A stretch of DNA of 64,000 nt from Phytophthora colocasiae (GCA_018806915.1 JAGKQI010000091.1:1798001-1862000), one strand, 5' to 3'. Shown: positions 10,673 to 24,131, numbered from the stretch's first letter. Notes: generated from the letters alone by a model not told the origin. Numbers and translations are program-made.

Positions 10673-13464
10673 CTAGCGCTCTGGGCGCCTGCTACGCAGG
10701 CGCGTGGGCATGATTGGTCCCAGTAGTTTGGGTAAGGTTCAAAAAGACCACTGAAGTTGAAAATATTACATGGTTCAAGGATTTTATACATGAGAACCGC
10801 AAAGAGGTTTTATTCAAAAGAAATATGAAATGATGCACTTAGAACTCGAAGATCTCCCGATAGACAATGTTCTTGGTGTGTACGTTCCTGTCTCCGTCGA
10901 TCGCTTCCGGGTCCACGGCTATCTTGATCGCCTTCCGTGAAGTCACCCTCGACAACGCGGCATACAGCTGTCCATGCGCGAACACAGGGGACTCGAGGTA
11001 GATCCCTACGTGGTGGATAGACTGTCCTTGGGCCTTGTTGATCGTCATCGCAAATGCCGGAACCACAGAAAACTGTTTTCGCCGAAGCTTGAACGGGAAT
11101 TCCTTGTCGTCGTCTTCATTGTAGAAGATGATACGCGGAATGAACACTCGCTTTCCCTTGAGCGGCCCAGTCATAATCGTAGCTTCAATGCTTCGCTCAC
11201 GCAGTAACACCACTCGGAGTCGTGTTCCGTTACATAACCCTGCGTCGCTGTTCAGGTTGCGAATCATAATGATCGGAGTTCCAACTTTCAATACAATCCG
11301 GTGTGGCGGGATACCAGAGAAATTCAGTGAGATCAAGAACTCTGGCTCAAACATGTTTGGATCCGCAACACCTTCCAGACTGTCAACAGAGAGGTACTCT
11401 TTTGTTTCTCCTGATATACGTTCCGAGACCATGTCGTTAATTCTCCTCACACTTGCGTTCGTTGGTGCCAAAATAGCTCGTTCAACGAAGTAGTCATCCG
11501 GAAGATTGTCGTCTCCAACGTCAGGATACACTGCATCAATAAGCGCATTGACGTTGCGCTTCCGCCTGTTCTCATCCGGATCATCAACATCTCGATCAGC
11601 TGATGATTCCGCTGGCGGTAGAAGATTGAAGTTTGGAGGTGCTTCCATGTCTTCGTTATCTTTGGTTTCTTCGTCATCCCATCGATCATCCCCTCGTGTG
11701 TCTGGTAATGCACATGTCGGGCGGAAGACATATGTCGTTCTCACTGATATCGGAGTTGACTGGATATCGACCCTCCCCAATCTGAAGCAAGAAGTCGGAA
11801 AACTCTGCCAATTCAGCGGCGCTTGCTAGGTCCGGAGCCGTCTGAACACGCATATTCTCCGTCAGACGCACTTGTCGTAGATGGCTCCACAGTGCGGAAG
11901 ACTTGAAGCAAGCATCCAGCGTTTCTGCCCGAGTAGCATCCTTCAACACAGGCAAGATTTGTCGATGGTCTCCACTGAAAACCATGAGCGAATGGCTCCT
12001 CATAATATCCCGGAACGACCGATCCACAGCTTCGAAGCACGCTCGATTCATCATAGGAGCTTCTTCCCAGGTGATTAAACTTGCCTTGCGGTGCCGTTCT
12101 GCCTTCTGGCTCTGCCAAGACAGACTACATGTTGAAAACTCGGACAGTTTAAGCGGGATCCGAAAGGTAGAATGTGCCGTGTGTCCTCCAGTCAACAACG
12201 TCGCTGCGATTCCACTGGAAGCCACTGCTATCACCACCGTTCTCTGTAGACGGACAGGAGCAAGTATCTGCTCCAGCAAGAACGATTTACCAGTTCCACC
12301 CGGGCCGTCCACAAAAAAACAGCTTCTGTCCACCGACTGGGCGGTTTACAGCTTCGATGACTTGGTAAAAAAATGTCTTTCTGGTTCTGGTTCATCTGAT
12401 CCGCAAGCGTCGTAGTTCTCTCAAGGTCGTCTGGTTCGTACGCCGCAACCTCCTGTGCGACGATATCCATAGGATCCGCAGACTGGCGTGCGACTTCATC
12501 AGAAACGTCGCTGTACGTTTCGAGACCAGGAAGCCCATACACGCGCAGCGTTTTTCCGTTCTAAATCAGATAGTCCGCCAGCTACATCAGGCACTTGTAC
12601 TCTGCCATGCGCCAGCTGACTTCCTCGTCACGGCCAATGTTGTTTTGTGCGTCTCTTTCCTGGATGAATCTGGAAAAGTCTTCTGATAAATCCTTCTTAA
12701 ACTGATCCCACAGAGCAGCGGCATGATCGAAGCAACATATCTTCCGTACAGTACTTTAAATGATCATCCCGGGTCTTGCATACACAGGTTGAAAAACGCA
12801 GTCAACCGGACCAAAATCTGAAGTCGATTAAGTGCGATATCATTCCGTTAGGTTCGAAATCCGATTAAGTCCGATGCGGACGGTGCTACTTTGTAATTTC
12901 TGCGAAAATAATGCGGACAATACTACTTTTGTAATTTCTGGAAAGAAGGTTCCAGTCAATAGGGTAGGTGCAGCTGCTTTGATAGGAGAAAAGTGTATAG
13001 AAATGCGCACCCAAAAAGATGCCACTCGAAAGGCTCAGGCCGGTGGAAAGGGGCGTGACCGACGGACAGACACGTTATGATCTTACTGTGAAGTTGATTC
13101 CTCGTCATGGCCAATGTTGTTTTTTTGCGTCTTTTCTACTGATGAATCCTTCTTAAACCGATCCCACAGAGCAGCGGCATGGTCGGGTAGTCGAAAAATC
13201 CGATTAGGTTCGAAAAATCCGATTAAGTTCGAGAACGTTCCAGATAAGTCCGAATAATTTTGTGGACAGTGCTACTTTTGTAATTTCTGGAAAGAAGTTT
13301 CCAGTCAATAGGGTAGGTGCAGCTGCTTTGATAGGAGAAAAGTGTGTAGAAATGTATCGAGACGCGCACCAAAAAAGATGCCAACCGAGAGGCTCAGTTC
13401 GGTAGAGAGGGGCGTGACGGACTGACGTACAGACAGACACGTTATGATCTTACTGTGAAGTTGA
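10673..13464 (-). mobile_element. Helitron unit 4 (type A, nested)
   Basis: The 3' CTAG is at 10673-10676. The hairpin at 10685-10703 carries a paired change (GCGCCTGC TAC GCAGGCGC) that keeps the stem. The outer 5' end starts TCAACTTC at 13464 and an inner 5' end starts TCAACTTC at 13097. The helicase part is nearly identical to unit 1, including its deletion at the KVMVFSGD region. Confidence 0.8.
10839..12823 (-). pseudogene. Helitron helicase remnant, unit 4
   Basis: Broken helicase end with the same frame structure as unit 1 (10839-11780, 11686-12333, 12231-12542). It shares the loss of bases at 11985-12000 and A-runs near 12312 and 12366. The shared private differences show that units 1 and 4 are copies of each other rather than independent decay products. 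Confidence 0.85.
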
Positions 13465-16237
13465 CTAGCGCTCTGGGCGCCCGCTACGCGGGCGCGTGGG
13501 CATAGTTGGTCCCAGTAGTTTGGGTAAGGTTCATAAAGACCAGGGAAATTAAAAATATTACATGATTCAAGGATTTTCCACATGAAAGTAAGACATTTTA
13601 TTCATAAAAATATGCACTTAGAACTCGAAGATCTCCCGATAGACAATGTTCTTGGTGTGTACGTTCCCGTCCTCGTCGATAGCTTCCGGGTCCACGGCTA
13701 TCTTGATCGCCTTCCGTGAAGTCACCCTCGACAACGCGACATACAACTGTCCATGCGCGAACACAGGGGACTCGAGGTAGATCCCCACGTGGATAGACTG
13801 TCCTTGGGCCTTGTTGATTGTCATCGCAAATGCCGGAACCACAGGAAACTGTTTTCGCCGAAGCTTGAACGGGAATTCCTTGTCGTCATCTTCATTGTAG
13901 AAGATGATCCGCGGAATGAACACTCGCTTTCCCTTGAACGGCCCAGTCATAATCGTAGCTTCAATGCTTCGCTCACGCAGTGACACCACTCGAAGTCGTG
14001 TTCCGTTACATAACCCTGCGTCGCTGTTCAGGTTGCGAATCCTGATGATCGGAGTTCCAACTTTCAATACAATCCGGTGTGGCTGAATACCAGAGAAATT
14101 CAGTGAGATCAAGAACTCTGGCTCAAACATGTTTGGATCCGCAACACCTTCCAGACTGTCAACAGAGAGGTACTCTTTTGTTTCTCCTGATAGACGTTCC
14201 GAGACCATGTCGTTAATTCTCCTCACACTTGCGTTCGTTGGTGCCAAAATGGCTCGTTCAACGAAGTAGTCATCCGGAAGATTGTCGTCACCAACGTCAG
14301 GATACACTGCATCAATAAGCGCATTGACGTTGCGCTTCCGCCTGTTCTCATCCGGATCATCAACATCTCGATCAGCTGATGTTTCCATTGGCGGTAGGAG
14401 ATTGAAGTTTGGAGGTGCTTCCATGTCTTCGTTATCTTTGGTTTCTTCGTCATCCCATCGATCTTCCCCTCGTGTGCCTGGTATGATGCACATGTCGAGT
14501 GGAAGGCATATGTCGTTCTCACTGATATCGGAGTTCACTGGATATCGACCCTCCCCAATCTGAAGCAAGAAGTCGGAAAACTCTGCCAATTCAGCGGCGC
14601 TTGCTGGGTCCGGAGCCGTCTGAACACGCATATTCTCCGTCAGACGCACTTGTCGTAGATGGCTCCACAGTGCGGAAGACTTGAAGCAAGCATCCAGCGT
14701 TTCTGCCCGAGTAGCATCCTTCAACACAGGCAAGATTTGTCGATGGTCTCCACTGAAAACCATGAGCGAATGGCTCCTCATAATATCCCGGAACGACCGA
14801 TCCACAGCTTCGAAGCACGCTCGATTCATCATAGGAGCTTCTTCCCAGGTGATTAAACTTGCCTTGCGGTGCCGTTCTGCCTTCTGGCTCTGCCAATACA
14901 GACTACATGTTGAAAACTCGGACAGTTTAAGCGGGATCCGAAAGGTAGAATGTGCCGTGTGTCCTCCAGTCAACAACGTCGCTGCGATTCCACTGGAAGC
15001 CACTGCTATCACCACCGTTCTCTGTAGACGGACAGGAGCAAGTATCTGCTCCAGCAAGAACGATTTACCAGTTCCACCCGGGCCGTCCACAAAAAAACAG
15101 CTTCTGTCCACCGACTGGGCGGTTTACAGCTTCGATGACTTGGTAAAAAAATGTCTTTCTGGTTCTGGTTCATCTGATCCGCAAGCGTCGCAGTTCTCTC
15201 AAGGTCGTCTGGTTCGTACGCCGCAACCTCCTGTGCGACGATATCCATAGGATCCGCAGACTGGCGTGCGACTTCATCAGAAACGTCGCTGTACGTTTCG
15301 AGACCAGGAAGCCCATACACGCGCAGCGTTTTTCCGTTCTAAATCAGATAGTCCGCCAGCTACATCAGGCACTTGTACTCTGCCATGCGCCAGCTGACTT
15401 CCTCGTCACGGCCAATGTTGTTTTGTGCGTCTCTTTCCTGGATGAATCTGGAAAAGTCTTCTGATAAATCCTTCTTAAACTGATCCCACAGAGCAGCGGC
15501 ATGAATCGAAGCAACATATCTTCCGTACAGTACTTTAAATGATCATCCCGGGTCTTGCATACACAGGTTGAAAAACGCAGTCAACCGGACCAAAATCTGA
15601 AGTCGATTAAGTTCGATATCATTTCCGTTAGGTTCAGAAAAAATCCGATTAAGTCCGATGCGGACGGTGCTACTTTTGTAATTTCTGCGAAAATAATGCG
15701 GACAATACTACTTTTGTAATTTCTGGAAAGAAGGTTCCAGTCAATAGGGTAGGTGCAGCTGCTTTGATAGGAGAAAAGTGTATAGAAATGCGCACCCAAA
15801 AAGATGCCACTCGAAAGGCTCAGGCCGGTGGAAAGGGGCGTGACCGACGGACAGACACGTTATGATCTTACTGTGAAGTTGATTCCTCGTCATGGCCAAT
15901 GTTGTTTTTTTGCGTCTTTTCTACTGATGAATCCTTCTTAAACCGATCCCACAGAGCAGCGGCATGGTCGGGTAGTCGAAAAATCCGATTAGGTTCGAAA
16001 AATCCGATTAAGTTCGAGAACGTTCCAGATAAGTCCGAATAATTTTGTGGACAGTGCTACTTTTGTAATTTCTGGAAAGAAGTTTCCAGTCAATAGGGTA
16101 GGTGCAGCTGCTTTGATAGGAGAAAAGTGTGTAGAAATGTATCGAGACGCGCACCAAAAAAGATGCCAACCGGGAGGCTCAGGCCGGTGGAGAGGGGCGT
16201 GACCGACGGACACGTTACGATCTTACTGGGAGGTAGA
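13465..16237 (-). mobile_element. Helitron unit 5 (type A, nested)
   Basis: The 3' CTAG is at 13465-13468 and the hairpin at 13477-13495. The outer 5' end starts TCTACC at 16237 and the inner TCAACTTC at 15882. Its Walker A half matches units 1 and 4. Its C-terminal half carries the intact IIPGTRGED linker seen in units 6 and 7, so it is mosaic. Confidence 0.8.
13618..15603 (-). pseudogene. Helitron helicase remnant, unit 5 (497-codon open frame)
   Basis: The open frame 13618-15111 joins Walker A (GPGGTGKSF), motif II (as WEEAPMM, where other copies have WDEAPMM), the SGDHRQ motif and the C-terminal motifs without a break, because the 6650-type indel is absent here. It still begins inside the helicase. 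The upstream frame is lost at an A-run near 15090-15150, and Rep is missing. It could encode an isolated Pif1-like helicase fragment, but there is no sign of its own promoter, so I treat it as a remnant. Confidence 0.8.
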
Positions 16238-18485
16238 CTAGCGCTCTGGGCGCCCGCTACGCGGGCGCGTGGGCATACATGTAGTTGGTCCCAGTAGTTT
16301 GGGTAAGGTTCATAAAGACCAGGGAAATTAAAAATATTACATGATTCAAGGATTTTCCACATGAAAGTAAGAAATTTTATTCATAAAAATATGCACTTAG
16401 AACTCGAAGATCTCCCGATAGACAATGTTCTTGGTGTGTACGTTCCCGTCCTCGTCGATAGCTTCCGGGTCCACGGCTATCTTGATCGCCTTCCGTGAAG
16501 TCACCCTCGACAACGCGACATACAACTGTCCATGCGCGAACACAGGGGACTCGAGGTAGATCCCCACGTGGATAGACTGTCCTTGGGCCTTGTTGATTGT
16601 CATCGCAAATGCCGGAACCACAGGAAACTGTTTTCGCCGAAGCTTGAACGGGAATTCCTTGTCGTCATCTTCATTGTAGAAGATGATCCGCGGAATGAAC
16701 ACTCGCTTTCCCTTGAACGGCCCAGTCATAATCGTAGCTTCAATGCTTCGCTCACGCAGTGACACCACTCGAAGTCGTGTTCCGTTACATAACCCTGCGT
16801 CGCTGTTCAGGTTGCGAATCCTGATGATCGGAGTTCCAACTTTCAATACAATCCGGTGTGGCTGAATACCAGAGAAATTCAGTGAGATCAAGAACTCTGG
16901 CTCAAACATGTTTGGATCCGCAACACCTTCCAGACTGTCAACAGAGAGGTACTCTTTTGTTTCTCCTGATAGACGTTCCGAGACCATGTCGTTAATTCTC
17001 CTCACACTTGCGTTCGTTGGTGCCAAAATGGCTCGTTCAACGAAGTAGTCATCCGGAAGATTGTCGTCACCAACACCAGGATACACTGCATCAATAAGCG
17101 CATTGACGTTGCGCTTCCGCCTGTTCTCATCCAGATCATCAACATCTCGATCAGCTGATGTTTCCATTGGCGGTAGGAGATTGAAGTTTGGAGGTGCTTC
17201 CATGTCTTCGTTATCTTTGGTTTCTTCGTCATCCCATCGATCTTCCCCTCGTGTGCCTGGTATGATGCACATGTCGAGTGGAAGGCATATGTCGTTCTCA
17301 CTGATATCGGAGTTCACTGGATATCGACCCTCCCCAATCTGAAGCAAGAAGTCGGAAAACTCTGCCAATTCAGCGGCGCTTGCTGGGTCCGGAGCCGTCT
17401 GAACACGCATATTCTCCGTCAGACGCACTTGTCGTAGATGGCTCCACAGTGCGGAAGACTTGAAGCAAGCATCCAGCGTTTCTGCCCGAGTAGCATCCTT
17501 CAACACAGGCAGGATCTGTCGATGGTCTCCACTGAAAACCATGACCTTGCCTCCAAATGGCTCCAACTCGTTCTTCATAATATCCCGGAACGACCGATCC
17601 ACAGCTTCGAAGCACGCTCGATTCATCATAGGAGCTTCATCCCAGATGATTAAACTTGCCTTGCGGATCCGTTCTGCCTTCTGGCTCTGCCAAGACAGAC
17701 TACATGTTGAACACTCGGACAGTTTAAGCGGAATCCGAAATGTAGAATGTGCCGTGTGTCCCCCTGTCAACAATGTCGCTGCGTTGCCACTGGAAGCCAC
17801 TGCTATCGCCACCTTTCTCTGTAGACGGACATGGACTGAACAGTATCTGCTCCAGCAAGAACGATTTACCAGTTCCACCCGGGCCGTCCACAAAAACCAG
17901 CTTCTGTCCACCGAATGGGCGGTTTACAGCTTCGATGACTTGGTCAAAAATGTCTTTCTGGTTCTGGTTTATCCGATCCGCAAGCGTCGCAGTTCTCTCA
18001 AGGTCGTCTGGATCGTACGCGGCTACCTCCTGCGCGACAATATCCATAGGATCCGCAGACTGGCGTGCGACTTCGTCAGAAACGTCGCTGTACGTTTCGA
18101 GACCAGGAAGTCCATACGTATGTAGCGTTTTTCCGTTCGAAATCAGATACTCCGCCAGCCACGTCAGGCACTTATACTCTGCTATGCGCCAGACTTCCTC
18201 GTCACGGTTTGTTAGGTTCGATTCGATTAAGTTCGTTCTATTAGGTTCGAAAATCCGATTAGGTTCGAATCCAGATAAGTCCGAATAATTACGTGGACAG
18301 TGCTAGTTTTGTAATTTCTGGAAAGAAGGTTCCAGTCAATAGAGTAGGTGCAGTTGCTTTGATGGGAGGAAAATGTATAGAAATGTCTCGAAAAAAAAAT
18401 GCTAACCGAGAGGCTCAGTCCGGTAGAGAGGGGCGTGACGGACTGACGGACAGACAGACACGTTATGATTTTAGGTGGCGGGAAA
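16238..18485 (-). mobile_element. Helitron unit 6 (type B)
   Basis: The 3' CTAG is at 16238-16241 and the hairpin at 16250-16268. The 5' end starts TTTCCCGCCACC at 18485. The 5' half is almost identical to unit 3 (same minisatellite and junction at about 18207). The 3' half matches unit 5. Confidence 0.8.
16397..18207 (-). pseudogene. Helitron helicase remnant, unit 6 (504-codon open frame)
   Basis: The open frame 16397-17911 covers motif II onward through the C-terminal motifs. A small insertion near 17832-17840 (ACTGAAC inside the Walker A to LAHVRLQ stretch) shifts the Walker A portion into another frame (17724-18047), so the ATP-binding P-loop is separated from the rest. The sequence otherwise agrees closely with the full gene in unit 7. 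Confidence 0.85.
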
Positions 18486-18650
18486 CTAGCGCTCTGGGCG
18501 CCCGCTACGCGGGCGCGTGGGCATGGTTGGTCCCAGTAGTTTGGTAAGGTTCAAAAAGATCACTGAAGTTGAAAATATTACATGGTTCAAGGATTTTATA
18601 CATGAGAACCGCAAAGAGATTGTATTCAAAAGAAATATGAAATCATGCAC

Positions 18651-21600
18651 TTAGAACTCGAAGATCTCCCGATAGACAATGTTCTTGGTGTGTACGTTCC
18701 CGTCCTCGTCGATAGCTTCCGGGTCCACGGCTATCTTGATCGCCTTCCGTGAAGTCACCCTCGACAACGCGACATACAACTGTCCATGCGCGAACACAGG
18801 GGACTCGAGGTAGATCCCCACGTGGTGGATAGACTGTCCTTGGGCCTTGTTGATTGTCATCGCAAATGCCGGAACCACAGGAAACTGTTTTCGCCGAAGC
18901 TTGAACGGGAATTCCTTGTCGTCATCTTCATTGTAGAAGATGATGCGCGGAATGAATACGCGCTTTCCCTTGAACGGCCCAGTCATAATCGTAGCTTCAA
19001 TGCTTCGCTCACGCAGTGACACCACTCGAAGTCGTGTTCCATTGCACAACCCTGCGTCGCTGTTCAGGTTGCGAATCATGATAATTGGAGTTCCAACTTT
19101 CAATACAATCCGGTGTGGCGGGATACCAGAGAAATTCAGTGAGTTCAAGAACTCTGGCTCAAACATGTTTGGATCCGCAACACCTTCGAGACTGTCAACA
19201 GAGAGGTACTCTTTTGTTTCTCCTGATAGACGTTCCGAGACCATGTCGTTGATTCACCTCACACTTGCGTTCGTTGGTGCCAAAATGGCTCGTTCAACGA
19301 AGTAGTCATCCGGAAGATTGTCGTCTCCAACGTCAGGATACACTGCATCAATAAGCGCATTGACGTTGCGCTTACGCCTGTTCTCATCCGGATCATCAAC
19401 ATCTCGGTCAGCAGATGTTTCCGTTGGTGGTAGAAGATTGAAGTTTGGAGGTGCTTCCATGTCTTCGTTATCTTTGGTTTCTTCGTCATTACATCGATCT
19501 TCCCCTCGTGTGCCTGGTATAATGCACATGTCAAGTGGAAGACATATGTCGTTCTCACTGATATCGGAGTTCACTGGATATCGACCCTCCCCAATCTGAA
19601 GCAAGAAGTCGGAAAACTCTGCCAATTCAGCGGCGCTTGCTAGGTCCGGAGCCGTCTGAACACGCATATTCTCCGTCAGACGCACTTGTCGTAGATGGCT
19701 CCACAGTGCGGAAGACTTGAAGCAAGCATCCAGCGTTTCTGCTCGAGTAGCATCCTTCAACACAGGCAGGATCTGTCGATGATCTCCACTGAAAACCATG
19801 ACCTTGCCTCCGAATGGCTCCAACTCGTTCTTCATAATATCCCGGAACGACCGATCCACAGCTTCGAAGCACGCTCGATTCATCATAGGAGCTTCATCCC
19901 AGATGATTAAACTTGCCTTGCGGATCAGTTCTGCCTTCTGGCTCTGCCAAGACAGACTACATGTCGAAAACTCGGACAGTTTAAGCGGAATCCGAAATGT
20001 AGAATGTGCCGTGTGTCCTCCTGTCAACAATGTCGCTGCGTTGCCACTGGAAGCCACTGCTATCGCCACCTTTCTCTGTAGACGGACATGAGCTAGTATC
20101 TGCTCCAGCAAGAACGATTTACCAGTTCCACCCGGGCCGTCCACAAAAAACAGCTTCCGTCCACCGACTGGGTGGTGGACAGCTTCGGTGACTTGGTCAA
20201 AAATGTCTTTCTGGTTCTGGTTCATCTGATCCGCAAGCGTCGCAGTTCTCTCAAGGTCGTCTGGTTCGTACGCCGCAACCTCTTGTGCGACGATATCCAT
20301 AGGATCCGCAGACTGGCGTGCGACTTCATCAGAAACGTCACTGTACGTTTCGAGACCAGGAAGTCCATACATACGCAGCGTTTTCCCGTTCGAAATCAAA
20401 TAGTCCGCCAGCCACATCAGGCACTTGTACTCTGCCATGCGCAAGCTGACTTCCTCGTCACGGTCAATGTTGTTTTGTGCGTCTCTTGCCTGGATGGATC
20501 TGAAAAAGTCTTCTGACAAATCCTTCTTAAACCGATCCCACAGAGCAGCGGCATGGTCGGGTAGCGAGTAAACCAAAATGATTCCCAAAAGTTGGCGCAA
20601 AGCGGATGGCATCTTATACGAAACTGCCTCCGCTAAGCATTCTTCCCACTCTTGATCATTCTCCAGGTACCCAGCAGCCAGTGCTGCGTCGTGAAAGGTA
20701 TCGTACACCACTCCATTCACTGTGCGAATATCGTCGAATGATTGGGGTGATCGCCGATGGCACAGTAGAAGTCTAAGGTAAAACCGCTCTGGGTCTTGTG
20801 GCGAGACGTGCACCAATCTACCCAGCGAAGCAACGTATCTTCTGTACGGTACCCAATACTTCAAACGATCATCCCACCTGTACTTCACCGGCACATCCTT
20901 GTACAACAAATCAGCGGTCCCTTCTTGGTCTTGCATGCACAGGTTGAAAAACGCTGTCAATTTCGTTCGATCTCCTCGCCGGACCAAATCCTGAAGCTGT
21001 GGAGTCGTTGCATGATCTCGATACGTGACCAGACTCATTCCTTCCAGGTGGATAGGAAGAGTCACAACGGCATGTGATGAAGCTTGTGTGGGAAATCTGA
21101 ACAGCCGCATGCAAGCCTCTACCGGAGAAATATAACGACCCAGTAAGTACTGGAGAATCTCGTTTGCCTGAATTTCCTCTCCTTCAATAGTGATCGTCGT
21201 CATATCCGAACCCTTGTAGACATACTTGTAGATGTACTTCACCGCCTTGTTTGTAGCGCATACTTCCACGTTGATGTGACAGTCATATTTCTGCGATAGG
21301 AATGGGTTGTAAGGTACGACCCACTGGTTGATCTTTGCGTTATCCCACACCTTCCCCTTGTGCCTCAGAATTCCTTCAGGACGACGACGTCTCTTGTACG
21401 TAGGATACTTATCCTCAGCCATTATCGTTTCTTCTGCGAACTGTTTGGGGAATTTCTTGGAGCATTTACCGTTCTTCATGCAGGGACAGTTGGGATTTTG
21501 TTGCCCACAGGGACCGTGCAACATATTTGAAATGACAGTTTCATAGAGCTCAGGGTGTGTCTCCTTGTCTGGTAGCTCGGCTGACGTCAACCGGTCGACA

Positions 21601-24131
21601 TCCTCCGCCGTTGTGGGCTTGTCTTCCGGTCGCATAATCAGCAGGATATGGGCGTGTGGTAGACCACGTTTCTGGTATTCCACCACGTGAACCCGGGCAG
21701 CTACAATACCCAGCAGGCCTTCGTCGAGGTCCTTGTTGAGGGCCTTCAGCTTCTGCATGAACACACGCGCAACAATGTCCGGTCGGTCAGATGCCTTCTC
21801 TCCACGTCTAAGATTTTCCTTGATTTCAGGCCAGTTCGGGTTACACGTCATTGTGATGAACAGATTGGGTGCACCCGTCTCTCGAACTATAGCCATTGCA
21901 TCCAGGAAACGCTGGTACATGTAGCGCGGGCCTCCCGTAAAGGTCGGAGGTATAATAACCTTGCGACCGATGTTTTCTGCTTCAGGTTCTGCTGGGTCTA
22001 CCCCTGTGTCCCCTGGCTGTCGTGTAGTAGCCGTAGACCTACGTTGTGCCACTTCTTCATTTGCAGCCACTCTGTGTACATCGACAGATTCGTTCCGCAG
22101 GGCATCGGTGAGACCTTGCAGTGTTTCCAATCTGTACTGAAGTTGGTTCTTTTCTATAAACCGCAGGCGTTCTTGCTCACACTTGGCCCATTGGTCCACA
22201 CAATACTGCTGGGTCAGGCGACCTCCTCGGAGAATGAGAGAATTGCTCGCTGTCCGGTCATGAAGAATATACGATTCGTACTCTCGGAGTGACATCGTCC
22301 GTGGATTACCGTTTCTGTCCACGGGGTCACCCACATACGGAAGATCATATGTCCATCCTGGCTCTCCGTACGGAAACAGGAGAGGGTATTGAAGTGGATC
22401 GTAGCTCTCGCTCGTTTCATAAATTCGTTTGAACCCTCCCTGACGGGTGTTCAAAATGATATCTCTGTGCTCGGCCGCAGCTCGATCAATAATGATAGCT
22501 GCCACTTCAGATGCAGTGGGTACATTGTGGGTACCCGGATTTGTGTTCCGCGCCACATGCAATCGAAGCCGGAGGTCCTCATCGCGAGGGAGAAACTCAT
22601 TGAGACGCAGTGCAGGGTTATCACCAGGTCTTGCTTCACCAGCAGCTAATTGTCGTGCAAACTGCTCCACGGCTGCTTGGTACGCCGGTCCAGCACGATC
22701 AATCAATAGTCTGCGAGCGTTTAGAAACTGTTGTGTGTACCCGTTGTGGGCAGTCATCACCTGGTCGATTGTTCCCAGTATGGCCGGGTCCAGTCCATCT
22801 GTCATCCCCATACGACTTGCTACGCGTGCTTCCATATCCGGATCATTAATGTATACTTGCGCAAACATCGGTCGCCGGTTCGGTGGTGGTAGCAATGCTC
22901 CCATGCGATGACAGACAGATCCCTGTACGCGGAAGTTGTATACACCACTTCGAGTTACCCTCTCATCGACGTTGAGAGAGCGGGTACGTGAGGATCCCAT
23001 TGAGGTGAACGCGAAGACGTTGTTGTATGCGCGGATCGATTGCTTAAATCTCGGGTTGCCAAACAGTGTGTTAAGTTCAGCTGGAGCTTCGCGACTGGGA
23101 GGAACATCCACCAATCCCTTACGACAACAATTTCCTTCGCTTTCATCCGGAAATTTCCAAGCGCCGCAGTGCTGACACACTCGCTCGTGCTCCAGGGTAT
23201 CGTCCGTGTACCGGGAGAAATAATGGCGACCGCCAGGAATGATAGCGGGATCGAACTCTTCGTAGTACGCAAGCCCTTTTTGGTACTTTCGAGACCGGCG
23301 TCTAAATCGTACTCCCTCTCTTCGTCGATCAAGATCTTCTTCTGTCATCGCATCTCTCGCCTCTCGTCGAGCAGCGGTGTCTTCTTCTCGTATTGCCTGA
23401 CGCTCTTCCTCTGTCATACGTTCCCTGCGCGTCCGATGCGCTTCAGCATCCTGTGCTCTTGTTTCTTGAAGTTGTTCCTCAGTCATTTCACTACGACGAA
23501 CAGATGCCGCCGCAGCATTTTCCTGACGTCGCTGTTCTTGTTGCTCGCTCGAAAGATCGTTCCTTTGGATGCTCTGGGAAACGCGGTTCGATACGCGTAA
23601 TTCTTCCGATTCATCGGGATTCATTAGCGCTCGGCGAGCTCTCCTACGTTGGGCATCTTGTCGCCGATCTCGATCTATTTGCGACTCCGATCGGTTCGCC
23701 CTTGTCCGACGTTTCCTCTCCGCATCTGCCGCACGAACGCGAGCTAATTGAGATGGTGTCATATTGGCTCGGGAACGCCTGGCTGCTGGACTACGTCGTG
23801 GCTGAGGTTGATTATTTGTTGCAGGTTCCATGCCTACTGCAAATCCAGAGTCGGCAGGTCGTGGAGGTTCTGCAACTGCGATTGAAGTACTTTCCACCGT
23901 CACATTTTGTTCCGACCCGATATCAACAGCCTGCAACGCGCTGACAACGGCCGGAATGGAGTCTGCATTCTCCTCTTCTCTCGTCTCAGACTGCTGCTTT
24001 CTAAACCGGATCAAAGCTGCACTGAGTGTCTTCATCCGTCGTCGCTTTGCAGCAGGTTCTTCGTGACCTTCTGGCGCGCGATAAGCTGCTTTGATTTCTT
24101 CTTCGCTTCCATACTTGCGCTTTCTCCCCAT
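18651..24131 (-). pseudogene. Helitron Rep/helicase (RepHel), full length with one premature TGA
   Basis: This replicase drives rolling-circle transposition. The ATG at 24131 starts MGRKRKYGSEEE; an upstream GTG-initiated extension is unlikely. The N-terminal ~230 residues contain repeats of the RRERMTEEERQAIREEDTA type, rich in Arg and Glu and probably coiled coil. A Cys cluster (VCQHCGAW...NCC) follows, then the Helitron_like_N region. The HUH motif (GLPHAHILL) is at about residue 825, with the tyrosines in YIYKYVYKG near 965. The Pif1-like helicase has Walker A GPGGTGKSF at about 1332, WDEAPMM and SGDHRQ, ending with YVALSRVTS. The only break is a TGA at about 19246-19254, where other copies read CGA or AGA (VRRIND). 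Without it the protein would be about 1,825 residues, a normal RepHel size. Confidence 0.92.
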
